DNA of 64,000 nt, from the NCBI GenBank assembly GCA_949317995.1, contig OX439050.1, positions 6,295,471 through 6,359,470 on the forward strand, read 5' to 3'. Source of the DNA: Acholoe squamosa. Lineage: Eukaryota; Annelida; Polychaeta; Phyllodocida; Polynoidae. Below, one piece after another: positions 38,484-47,442 of this stretch. The position numbers were made by a program, and so were the translations under genes. The first letter of the stretch is position 1. The number at the start of each line of letters is the position of its first letter. Under the pieces are notes generated by a model. It was not told the DNA's origin. It saw only the letters and a program-made list of their open reading frames with translations, and made no database searches.

Positions 38484-39829
38484 TGATATACCATTTTATT
38501 ATTCCATAAATTCTAACATATTTTGTATTAATCAAAGAATATCTATGAAATTAATACATAGGTTGGTTCTAAGAGCTATAAGAGCGCTCAAACTTTGTAT
38601 AAGAGCGTTCATGCCCCACTGCACACCAGCCAGAGTCAGTTAGACAGAGTTTGTGACATCAAAGGGTCCGACCTAATGGTCCACTGCACAATATAATAAA
38701 AATGAGGGTCTCAGTGTGCGACCTCATGGTTCAGTGCACAAACTAATAACTTGTAAGTGAATGCAAACGGCCGTTAGAGGTGCCTGGGCACCACAGACGC
38801 CGTCATGAGTGTCTGAGCACTCTAAGGACTGAACAATGGGTTACATAAGCACGACGCCATAACAGTCCGGTCGCTCTAGCGTCGCTCCTGAGCAAGCTAG
38901 GTCAAATATCAAAGCATTTCTGGAAAGCCCATAATTAGACGGTCAAAATGAGCCCAAGATCAAGGCGGAACTTTCATTATTAAGGAAGTTACGTTATGGA
39001 GACTGAATCGACCTCCGAGTGCACTACAGACAAACCGGCGCGAGTTACGCGCCTATCCAGCGGGCATTATAAACTTGGCATATTCAACTTCGCGCATGCG
39101 CAAAATGGCGGTTATAAACGCATAAACGACCGAGTTATGAGGGTCTGAAGTTGCAGAACCGACCAAGACAATGGGGGACACAGCGGCGCCCATGGGGGTC
39201 CTTTGTCCCCCTGTGACACATGAAAGACTCCCCTCAAACAATTGTAGAGTTAGGCAGATGCTGCTGGCTCCAGTCAGTCTGGAGGTGCTTTTCCAAGATT
39301 TGCTACAAATAGCCTGTCTGCACCTCCAGGAGGACAGAACACCAAGAACCACTCCAGAGGTAACATCTCCAGTTATCTCCTGCTACCTGCTAGACCACTG
39401 CACTATGGTGAAACTATGCTAGACAGGCATGGGTTTCCATCATTAGTGGCCAGAGGCTATCTTCCCCAAGACATCCACCAGAGGGTAAAGTTATTCATTA
39501 TTACATTATTCCTCTAAGCAGCAGGCCAGGAGCTAGGTGTGGGAACCCACCTAGAACTATGCTGGACATTGTATTGTTATTACCTCACAGGTGGAGTGGA
39601 ACTGAACATTGTACTTTATAAATTACTGTATGTTTACTGTATGTACAAATTACCTACATACTAACTACTGTATGATTGATATTTCTTACATGTTGCCTAA
39701 AGCTGAATAAACCAGTGACAACTGGAAATAACACAATTTATTATGAGCCTGATGTATTTACTCCATACACCACTAGTCATATGATATTTCTCATATGACA
39801 ACTTGATCATGCCAATTACTAGTATGACA
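38484..39829 (+). repeat. Outer element 5' LTR
   Basis: 1,346 bp, starting TGATATACC and ending TAGTATGACA. An AATAAA lies at 39,706-39,711. About 30 differences from the 3' LTR were counted by eye (about 2%), but roughly a dozen fall within 30 bp just after the AATAAA (39,735-39,765). TATAA-like candidates occur at about 39,067 and 39,112. An 83-codon frame inside is shared with the 3' LTR but has no recognisable product. Confidence 0.9.
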
Positions 39830-39832
39830 AAG

Positions 39833-39847
39833 TGGTGGAGAACATCC
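39833..39847 (+). promoter_or_regulatory. Outer element primer-binding site candidate
   Basis: TGGTGGAGAACATCC begins 3 nt after the LTR end. The TGG start fits pairing with a tRNA CCA 3' end. I did not identify the tRNA. Confidence 0.6.
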
Positions 39848-39880
39848 TACTAAGATCCCATCTCTCACAGGCTCATAAAA

Positions 39881-39968
39881 ATTAAAGCTGGTAACACAAC
39901 TAAGAACAATCATGCACACAGTAAATTAAAGCTGGTACCGCAACTAAGAACAATCATACACACAGTAA
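39881..39968 (+). repeat. 44-bp direct duplication in the leader
   Basis: ATTAAAGCTGGTAACACAAC and the following 24 bp are duplicated in tandem (39,881-39,924 and 39,925-39,968) with three differences. The second copy runs into CAGTAAGA, a fair match to a splice-donor consensus at about 39,964. It could supply the donor for a spliced env mRNA; this is inference. Confidence 0.7.
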
Positions 39969-40019
39969 GACCCACTCCATCCACCCAGTGACCTTGACCT
40001 TGACACCATACCCACCAAG

Positions 40020-41215
40020 GTCACCAGTGAGATCTCCCACACGTCAGTGAGGTCTCCCACACGTCAGTGAGGTCTCCCACACGTCAGTGAGGTCTCCCAA
40101 ACGTCAGTGAGGTCTCCCAAACGTCAGTGAGGTCTCCCACACGTCAGTGAGGTCTCCCACACGTCATGGAGGTCTCCCACACGTCAGTGAGGTCTCCCAC
40201 ACGTCAGTGAGGTCTCCCACACGTCAGTGAGGTCTCCCACACGTCAGAGAGGTCTCCCAAACGTCAGTGAGGTCTCCCAAACGTCAGTGAGGTCTCCCAC
40301 ACGTCAGTGAGGTCTCCCACACGTCAGTGAGGTCTCCCACACGTCAGTGAGGTCTCCCACACATCAGTGAGATCTCCCACACATCAGTGAGATCTCCCAC
40401 ACATCAGTGAGATCTCCCACACATCAATGAGATCTCCCACACACCAGTGAGATCCCCCACACATCAATGAGATCTCCCACATATCAGTGAGATCTCCCAC
40501 ACATCAACGAGATCTCCCACATATCAATGAGATCTCCCACACGACAGTGAGATCTCCCCACATATCAGTGAGATCTCCCACATATCAATGAGATCCCCCA
40601 CACATCAGTGAGATCTCCCACACATCAGTGAGATCTCCCACATATCAGTGAGATCTCCCACATATCAGTGAGATCTCCCACACATCAACGAGATCTCCCA
40701 CATATCAATGAGATCCCCCACACATCAGTGAGATCTCCCACACATCAGTGAGATCTCCCACATATCAGTGAGATCTCCCACATATCAGTGAGATCTCCCA
40801 CACATCAACGAGATCTCCCACATATCAATGAGATCTCCCACACGACAGTGAGATCTCCCCACATATCAGTGAGATCTCCCACATATCAATGAGATCCCCC
40901 ACACATCAATGAGATCTCCCACACATCAGTGAGATCTCCCACACATCAGTGATATCTCCCACACATCAATGAGATCTCCCACACATCAGCGAGATCTCCC
41001 ACACACCAGTGAGATCTCCCACACATCAATGAGATCTCTCACACATCAATGAGATCTCCCACACGTCAGTGAGGTCTCCCATACATCAATGAGATCTCCC
41101 ACACGACAGTGAGATCTCCCACATATCAGTGAGATCTCCCACATACCAGTGAGATCTCCCACATACCAGTGTGATCTCCAACATGTCAGTGATACCTACA
41201 ACACACCAGTGATCC
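40020..41215 (+). repeat. 20-bp minisatellite in the outer element leader
   Basis: About 60 tandem units between primer-binding site and gag. To about 40,370 the unit is ACGTCAGTGAGGTCTCCCAC; after that it is mostly ACATCAGTGAGATCTCCCAC with CATATC, CAATGAG and CCCCAC variants. A 120-bp higher-order repeat is visible (40,621-40,740 against 40,741-40,860). It occupies the region where retroviruses normally keep packaging signals, and it lengthens the gag 5' UTR to over 1.3 kb. Confidence 0.95.
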
Positions 41216-41228
41216 CACACCTTCCACC

Positions 41229-42881
41229 ATGGCCGACGCTGATGAAGGTCCTCAACCCAATCAGGCGGCTGAGAAGATAAGGGCCTATGAGAAGACCATC
41301 CAAGATGCAGTTACTGCCCTAGAAGCAAACAGAGCCCAACAAGATGCTCATGCCCTTGCCTCAAAGGAAAGGGAGAGGATCCTCAGTCAACAATTGGATG
41401 ACCATCGGAAGGCCCTAGAACAGGCACAACAACAGATCGCAGATCTCATGAAGATGGTATCATCCCAGACCTCACAGCCTCCCACACCCACCACCACACC
41501 TATTGTCACACCATCCGCCTCTGGATCCAAGGAGGATGTCATGATCTCCATGATGTCCAACATGACCAGGATCCTAGACAGACAACAACACGACGACAGG
41601 AAGATCAGGCAACACGAGGTAACCAAACCCAAAACTTTTTCTCACCCATCACCACTCATGTCAACAGCACTATTTATTGATCACAAATTCCCAGAGTATC
41701 TGAAGGACAGGTACAAATTAACAGACAGTGACACCATGGTAACATATTTACCCAAGTACCTTGAAGGACAAGCATTGGCTTGGTTTGAAACCTTCAAGGA
41801 AAGTGCCACACCTGATAAGTTGACATGGTCCAATGTAGTACATGAACTAAAAGAGTATTTTGCTACTCAAGACAATATTATCTCCAGGACTGCACTCCGT
41901 GCACAAGAGATAGATGAACCTGTATCTGATTATGCAATGTATCTCAGAAAAGCGTGTAATGCCCAATGCCTAAAGGACGACACCTTATTTAAAACATTCA
42001 TCCAAGGCATGAGGCCCTGGATCTCTGTAGCTCTTGAGAACAAGAAAATAGACTCTTTTAACCAAGCCCTAGACCTAGCCTTAGAGGTTGAGACCCAAGA
42101 AAGATCTAGGAAAACAAGGGATGCAGAGTCTAACCCACAGCCTACTAAGAAAAAGGTCCAGGAAATCACCACTAGTTCAGATGAAGATGTTAACCTAATG
42201 TCTAGTGCCAATGTAAGGCAACAGGAAGCTAAGGCTATATCCAAAGACCCTACCGGTAGATATAGAGGAAATAACTATGACCCCAACTACCAATCCAATA
42301 GAGGTAGAGGTAGGGGGGGCAACAGCAACAACCGGGGGGGTCACAACAGTAGGAAAGACAACAGCTCTTCCAACTCCAACAATGGTAACTCTTCATACAG
42401 TGATAGGAGAGACAGAACCCCAAGTAATGGCAGATCCTATAATAATCAGGGATCCAACAGTAGGAGCCATAGTCCACATAGGAACTACGACTCTGGATCC
42501 TACAACAACAATGGTTCCTACAACAACAGCCAGGGTTCAAACAACTCCGGATCCTATAATCAAGGATCCAACAGTAGGAGCCACAGTCCACATAGGAACT
42601 ACAACAGTGGATCCTACAACAACAACGGTGCCTACAACAATCAGGGATCCAACAACTCCGGATCCTACAGCAACCAGGGTTCTAATAACTCTGGACAATA
42701 CAGCAACTCTGGTCATTATAACCAGGGTTTCAACCCACATCAGGAGGATCACAAACCTAACACAAGAGGCTACCAGGGGAACCAACACAGTAACCCCCAA
42801 ACAATACCTCAAGTGATGGATCAACTCTCCAAGCTCCTGGTCGCTAGCATCTCAACCGCCCCACAGAACCAGGAAAACTAG
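41229..42881 (+). CDS. gag: Outer element Gag
   Basis: A 550-residue structural polyprotein. The ATG at 41,229 has a strong Kozak context (CCACCATGG). Residues 10-80 are a Glu/Gln/Ala-rich coiled coil (many A, E, Q, R, K). Residues about 135-290 form a Ty3-type capsid domain, with LEGQALAWFETF and the F-I-Q-G-M-R motif. From about 340 to 530 the protein is Asn/Ser/Gly/Tyr/Arg-rich with RGRGRGG and a duplicated SNSRSHSPHRNY block. No CCHC zinc knuckle is present; the RGG-like tail probably does RNA binding. The frame ends with Glu-Asn and TAG inside a frameshift-type sequence, and pol follows in the -1 frame. No internal breaks. Confidence 0.9.
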   Translation: MADADEGPQPNQAAEKIRAYEKTIQDAVTALEANRAQQDAHALASKERERILSQQLDDHRKALEQAQQQIADLMKMVSSQTSQPPTPTTTPIVTPSASGSKEDVMISMMSNMTRILDRQQHDDRKIRQHEVTKPKTFSHPSPLMSTALFIDHKFPEYLKDRYKLTDSDTMVTYLPKYLEGQALAWFETFKESATPDKLTWSNVVHELKEYFATQDNIISRTALRAQEIDEPVSDYAMYLRKACNAQCLKDDTLFKTFIQGMRPWISVALENKKIDSFNQALDLALEVETQERSRKTRDAESNPQPTKKKVQEITTSSDEDVNLMSSANVRQQEAKAISKDPTGRYRGNNYDPNYQSNRGRGRGGNSNNRGGHNSRKDNSSSNSNNGNSSYSDRRDRTPSNGRSYNNQGSNSRSHSPHRNYDSGSYNNNGSYNNSQGSNNSGSYNQGSNSRSHSPHRNYNSGSYNNNGAYNNQGSNNSGSYSNQGSNNSGQYSNSGHYNQGFNPHQEDHKPNTRGYQGNQHSNPQTIPQVMDQLSKLLVASISTAPQNQEN

Positions 42882-42917
42882 GATGTCACAGTGCCGATGG
42901 GCCAGTGCACTGTGACA
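42872..42917 (+). promoter_or_regulatory. Candidate -1 frameshift signal, gag to pol (outer)
   Basis: Heptamer GGAAAAC (42,872-42,878, read G GAA AAC in the gag frame) abuts the gag TAG. Five nucleotides later a perfect 11-bp stem begins: TGTCACAGTGC (42,884-42,894) pairs with GCACTGTGACA (42,907-42,917) across a 12-nt loop. The pol frame is open from 42,848, so the overlap is 34 nt. Spacing and stem match known -1 signals. The heptamer is not a textbook X XXY YYZ because the first triplet is GGA. Confidence 0.75.
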
Positions 42918-45208
42918 CCCCAAAAACAAACAATCAATCAGGATTAACAAAGATCCAACCAGAGACAATTGCTAGTGCCAATATACCATCTAACAGACAG
43001 AGACGTCCATCAGTGATACACATCACCCCACCAGATTCATCATCAAAGGATACAGGTGAGAGTACCAAGCTTTCTATTGTACTTCTTCAAAATGGCTGTA
43101 TCAATGCAAATCTATATGATGTTTCAGATGTACAATGTTTGGTTGATACAGGTGCTACTATCACCTGTGTCAGACAATCATTCCTCATGGACCTCCAGAA
43201 GAGATTCCATATCCAACTGAGGAAATCTAAAATCAACATCCATTTGGCAGATGGATCGGTGTGTCATGTTAGACATTCAGCTATGCTGAACTTTAGAATC
43301 CAAGGTGTCAGATTCCAATACCAATTTGCTGTAATACCCAACCTCACACAGCCCGTTGTTCTCGGCACAGATTTCTTAAGCACTACAAAATCTCAAATTG
43401 AATTTAATGTTGATCCTGAACAAATTCTCAAACCCATTAGGGCAGTGAGGGATTTTACCATCCCTCCATTCTCTGAACTTGCAGTATTGGGTAAAGTCAC
43501 ATCTACTCAATCACTGCAAGGCAAAACTGGAGTAGTAGATAACCTCCAAAGAAATAACAATGCCCCATATCTAGTTCAAAGGGCAGCAGTAACCCCCAGG
43601 GAAAATAACAAACATCCCCTAGTGTTACTCAACACCAGCAGGCGCCCACATAAAATCAAAAAGGGTGCCATCATAGCTCTATTTCAGGAAGTCAAGGAAT
43701 CTGATTTAGAAAAACCTCAACAGGTGTCAGACACAACCCCACACACTGATCAATCCATCTCAGCCATACGGCCTGAGGATGTAACTCAATTCAGTGACAC
43801 AGACTCAGACTGTGAGTCCACATATGCTGACCCTGAACCCAACTCAATCAGACTCTCTGAAATAGCTGCTATACATAGTGAGGCACATGACCTCGAGCCA
43901 GAATTGGAAGAGAATGTTCCACCAAAATCTGTGCTCACATCCAAAGATCAGCATGATAGATTAGGATCACTGCTGACCAAGTATGATGATGTATTTGTAG
44001 GAAAAGATGGAGACATTGGTGCCACACACCTGTATACACACTCAATACATGTAAAACCTGAGGCAGTACCATGTCATTTCCTACCATATAGACAAACACC
44101 AGAAAAACAGGCCGCAATAGGGGAAGAATGTGAAAGGCTAGTACAACAGGGCATTCTGAGAGAATGTGCCGAGGGCCCCTGGGCCTCCAGATCCTTTTTA
44201 GTACAAAAATCATCGGGAGGCCATAGGCTCGTCACAGATTTTCGTTATTTGAACCAGAACACGATAAATCAAGCCTTATCTACACCCCGAGCCGATGACA
44301 CTCTAGACATGATAGGGTCACTCAGACCAAGAGTATTCAGTAAGCTAGATGCCCAACAGGGATTTTTTCAAATTCCTATAAGACAGGAGGATCAGCATAA
44401 AACCGCATTCATAGCAAATGACAAAAAATATGTCTATGAAAGGATGCCGATGGGTTTAGCGACGGCACCGGCGGGATTCTGCCATCTAGTCACATTAATT
44501 CTGAACAAACTCAAGTACAAATGTGCCCTACCATACCTAGATGACATATTGGTATTATCACCATCAATCGAACAACACTTCCATGACCTGGAAGATGTGT
44601 TCAACAGCCTAAGAGTTGGTAAACTCAAACTGAAGAAATCAAAATGTGAATACTTCATAGACAGAATAGACTTCCTGGGAATGAGAGTGACACCCATGGG
44701 ACTGCAACCATCTCCCACAAAGGTGGAATCAATCAAAACCTTCCCAACACCAAAATCAGTCAAAAATGTCAGATCCTTCACAGGCCTATGCCAATACTTC
44801 AAAAAGTTTATCAAAGGTTATGCCCAAATTGCTAGACCATTGTATGATCTACAGACACATCTCAAAGCATTTGTCTGGACAGAGGAGGCAGATAATGCCT
44901 TCAAAACATTAAAGCATGCCCTCTGTACCAATGCTCTTCTCAGATATCCAAACTATGAGAAAGAGTTCAGTTTGGCAACTGATGCTTCCAATGTGAGTTT
45001 AGGAGCTGTACTCTCACAGAGAGATAATGAAGGAGTGCTCAGACCAGTAGCCTTTGCAGGTAGAACCCTCTCCAAACATGAGAGAAATTACAATACCACA
45101 GAGAGAGAACTACTGGGAGTAGTGTATGGAGTATTACACTTCAGACACTATCTAGAGACTAGACACTTCCAATTATACACAGACCATGCAGCCCTAATCC
45201 ACTGCTAA
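42882..45208 (+). CDS. pol: Outer element Pol, protease-RT-RNase H part
   Basis: Probably made as a Gag-Pol fusion by -1 frameshifting; the first GTG-type start at 42,905 is not needed. Counting from 42,905, an aspartic protease carries LVDTGA (DTGA at 81-84) and LGTDFL. RT has VTDFRYLN, LDAQQGFFQI, MPMGLATAPAGF and the catalytic YLDD at about 544-547. RNase H begins at LATDASN (about 690) and has the TERELL motif. Similarity of order and motifs places it in Ty3/Gypsy. The frame stops at TAA 45,206-45,208, just after YTDHAAL, in the middle of RNase H. Coding continues at once in another frame, so a one-base change has broken it near 45,200. Confidence 0.9.
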
Positions 45209-45999
45209 CCAATACAGGACTCACACATAGATGGGCCAGATGGGCTCTAGACATACAACAATTTTCATTCACCATCCAACACGTGAAAGGTGATGATAAC
45301 ACACCACCAGATGCTATGTCTAGAAGAGAATACCCAGACTCTGGACCCATGACTAACCCTCCACCCCCACCAAGGAGAGTTAGAGCAGCCAGTAGAACCA
45401 AGTTTGCAAAAGTAACAAAGAAAGTACCATTCAAAAGGGATGATCCACCCAACACCATTGAAAAGCCAGAGACACCCATTAGGGGTATCTTGAAGCAATC
45501 TACACACTATGTGTTTTGCCACTGTGAGAGAGAATACTCACAACTCTTTCCAGATAATGACTTCGAGCCTATTGAATTCTCATCACTCAATCAGATGCTG
45601 AAGGCAACTCCTAAGGAGCCACCCTTCACCCCACCTGACTCAGATGATGAAGATCCAGAAGACACAATATATGCTATTACTCAAGCAACTTCTAAATCAG
45701 TCAGATTCTTTGAACCAATGCAGGGAGAGGAAACATCAAACCATTTGTGTCCTATGACCACACGCTCAAAGACTAGAGAAATGATTCAGGAGGGCACACC
45801 AAAACCCCCCACACAATCACAAACTATTCTAAATGAGAAAAAGGTCACAGGAAACAAACCTACCAAAACCCCACCTGCCAGGAAAAATGTCACAAAAGAC
45901 ACTGCATCTACTAAATCAAAGAACTCTGAGACAAAGAAGAATGACAAAAAGCAAATTGTGCCTTTAAAGAAAAAGGTTGCCACTCCCATCAAGGCGTGA
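45202..45999 (+). pseudogene. pol: Outer Pol, RNase H end and long linker
   Basis: This is the continuation of Pol in the next frame, starting about 45,202. The first residues finish RNase H (WARWALDIQQF; GDDNTPPDAMSRRE, the usual end of the tether). About 230 further residues follow before an in-frame TGA at 45,997-45,999: a Pro/Arg stretch, a CHCE motif, an acidic DSDDEDPED patch and a Lys/Thr-rich tail ending near KKKVATPIKA. Ty3-type elements normally have a much shorter connection to integrase. The function is unknown; the basic tail could be a nuclear localisation signal. Coding resumes in the same frame after the TGA, so the stop looks like a point mutation. Confidence 0.75.
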
Positions 46000-46928
46000 A
46001 TAGGCCCTCCAAAGGAGCCTACACACCAAAACAAGAGTGACACACCCCAACAAAAGGCACAAGATAGGCCAATAGTCGATGAAAAAGAAAAAGAAAGAGA
46101 CAGAATAAAACAACACGTGCTAGATATAAATCAACTACTGGATCAGATTCCCGACACATCCATCTCAGGTACAAACCTTGGCTTGGAACAAAGGAAAGAC
46201 AAGGACCTATTGCCCCTCATACAATATCTTGAGGATGGGACCTTGCCTGCATCAAAAGCACAAGGAAATAGAATCATCAACCAAGGCCAGACATACACCT
46301 TGGTAAATGGTACATTAGTCCATATATGCCCCATAAATTGGAGAAAAACCAATACTGTACCACTTCAAATTGTTATACCACAGCAATGGGTAACAAGTAC
46401 ACTACAGTATTTCCATGACTCACCTACTGGCGGCCATCTTGGTTCAAGTAGGATGCTGTCAGCACTCCGACCTAGGGTATATTGGAAGTCTATGCTAGCA
46501 GACACAACAAAATATGTTTCCACCTGCCACACATGCCTCACAGCAAAAAGGCAAGTACACTCACACAAAACACCAATGACAGTGAGAGAGTACATGACTT
46601 CACCAATGAAGTTCCTAAACCTAGACGCGGTGGGACCACTTCCCACAACTGCCAGGGGAAACAAACATATACAAGTCTGCATAGATTATGCTACCAGATA
46701 TGCAACAGCTTGGGCTACTACTGACTTAAAAGCTGAAACAACAGCAGCAGAGTTCTACAAGAATATAATTTGTCATCATGGAACACCAGCCACTCTTCAA
46801 ACAGACAATGGAACATGTTATACAGGTGCAAAGTTCACAAAGTTAACTAAACACCTCAAGATCAAACATAAATTCTCCTCACCATACAGGCCACAATCAA
46901 ATGGGCTTGTAGAGAGATTCAATGCTAG
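46000..46928 (+). pseudogene. pol: Outer Pol integrase, N-terminal and core part
   Basis: Same frame as the preceding linker, open from the TGA to the nested element. An HHCC zinc-binding domain is visible (FHDSPTGGHLG, then CHTC after VST). The catalytic core follows: first Asp in LDAVGPLP, second in LQTDNGTCY, Glu in NGLVERFN. All three acidic residues are present. The frame is interrupted within a few codons of the catalytic Glu by the nested LTR at 46,929; the CTAG at 46,925-46,928 is the target duplication. The open frame runs about 30 codons into LTR sequence before a stop. Confidence 0.92.
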
Positions 46929-47303
46929 TGTAGAGGTACACTTTACTACCATAGGAGTTGGGTACCGTCTGACGTGGCGGGTGAGTCGAGTCGTCGGACG
47001 TTCCTCAGGTTCCGGATAGGTGGCAGCACCGATCCGGGTCTGTGGGGACATCTGACGACGAACACCTGGGTCCGTATATAAAGCCCAGGGCTCAGCCGCT
47101 ACGTCAGAGGCCCTTCTGGCCTCCACACTATGTAAACCACTGTCTTTTAATATTAGCTGCCTCTTTGATATCATTCGGCAGCCGTGAGTGTGCATTAAGT
47201 AATAAACCTAACCGTTGGCATACACTTGGAATACTGTCTTACTCTTTCTTTCCGAATCGTAAGACCCGAACCCCCCAGGTCCGTAAGGCCACAAACCCTT
47301 ACA
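46929..47303 (+). repeat. Inner element 5' LTR
   Basis: 375 bp, TG...CA ends. TATA box GTATATAAAG at about 47,074-47,083 and AATAAA at 47,201-47,206 mark a complete promoter and polyadenylation unit. I found no difference from the 3' copy. Confidence 0.95.
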
Positions 47304-47304
47304 C

Positions 47305-47320
47305 TGGTGCCGTGACCAGG
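47305..47320 (+). promoter_or_regulatory. Inner element primer-binding site
   Basis: TGGTGCCGTGACCAGG starts one base after the LTR. It fits pairing with a tRNA 3' CCA end; I did not name the tRNA. Confidence 0.75.
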
Positions 47321-47338
47321 ATATTCTGGTGTATAGCC

Positions 47339-47356
47339 CGGACGTTATAACGTCCG
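47339..47356 (+). promoter_or_regulatory. 18-bp palindrome in inner leader
   Basis: CGGACGTTATAACGTCCG is a perfect palindrome 18 nt after the primer-binding site. Retroviral dimer-initiation loops use palindromes in this part of the leader, so an RNA-dimerisation role is possible. Confidence 0.5.
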
Positions 47357-47442
47357 AACGGCTAGTACATGGGTTAGACACCCTTAGGGAAGCTAACCCA
47401 GCAGGGCAATCACTTGCCCAAGAGAATGGAAATGGATCGCTA

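Noticed and set aside
39053-39422. Opposing 83- and 99-codon frames in the outer LTR, repeated in the 3' LTR
   Set aside because: Present in both LTRs only because the LTRs are duplicates; no recognisable product.
40020-41215. CRISPR-like regular repeat
   Set aside because: Units are contiguous with no spacers and lie inside a eukaryotic retroelement leader.
42250-42824. Cys/Tyr-rich, Val-rich and Thr-rich frames on both strands over the gag 3' end
   Set aside because: Shadows of the low-complexity Gag tail.
47042-47350. 102-codon frame in the inner LTR, repeated at 53,649
   Set aside because: Lies across the LTR promoter and polyadenylation signal; identical because the LTRs are identical.
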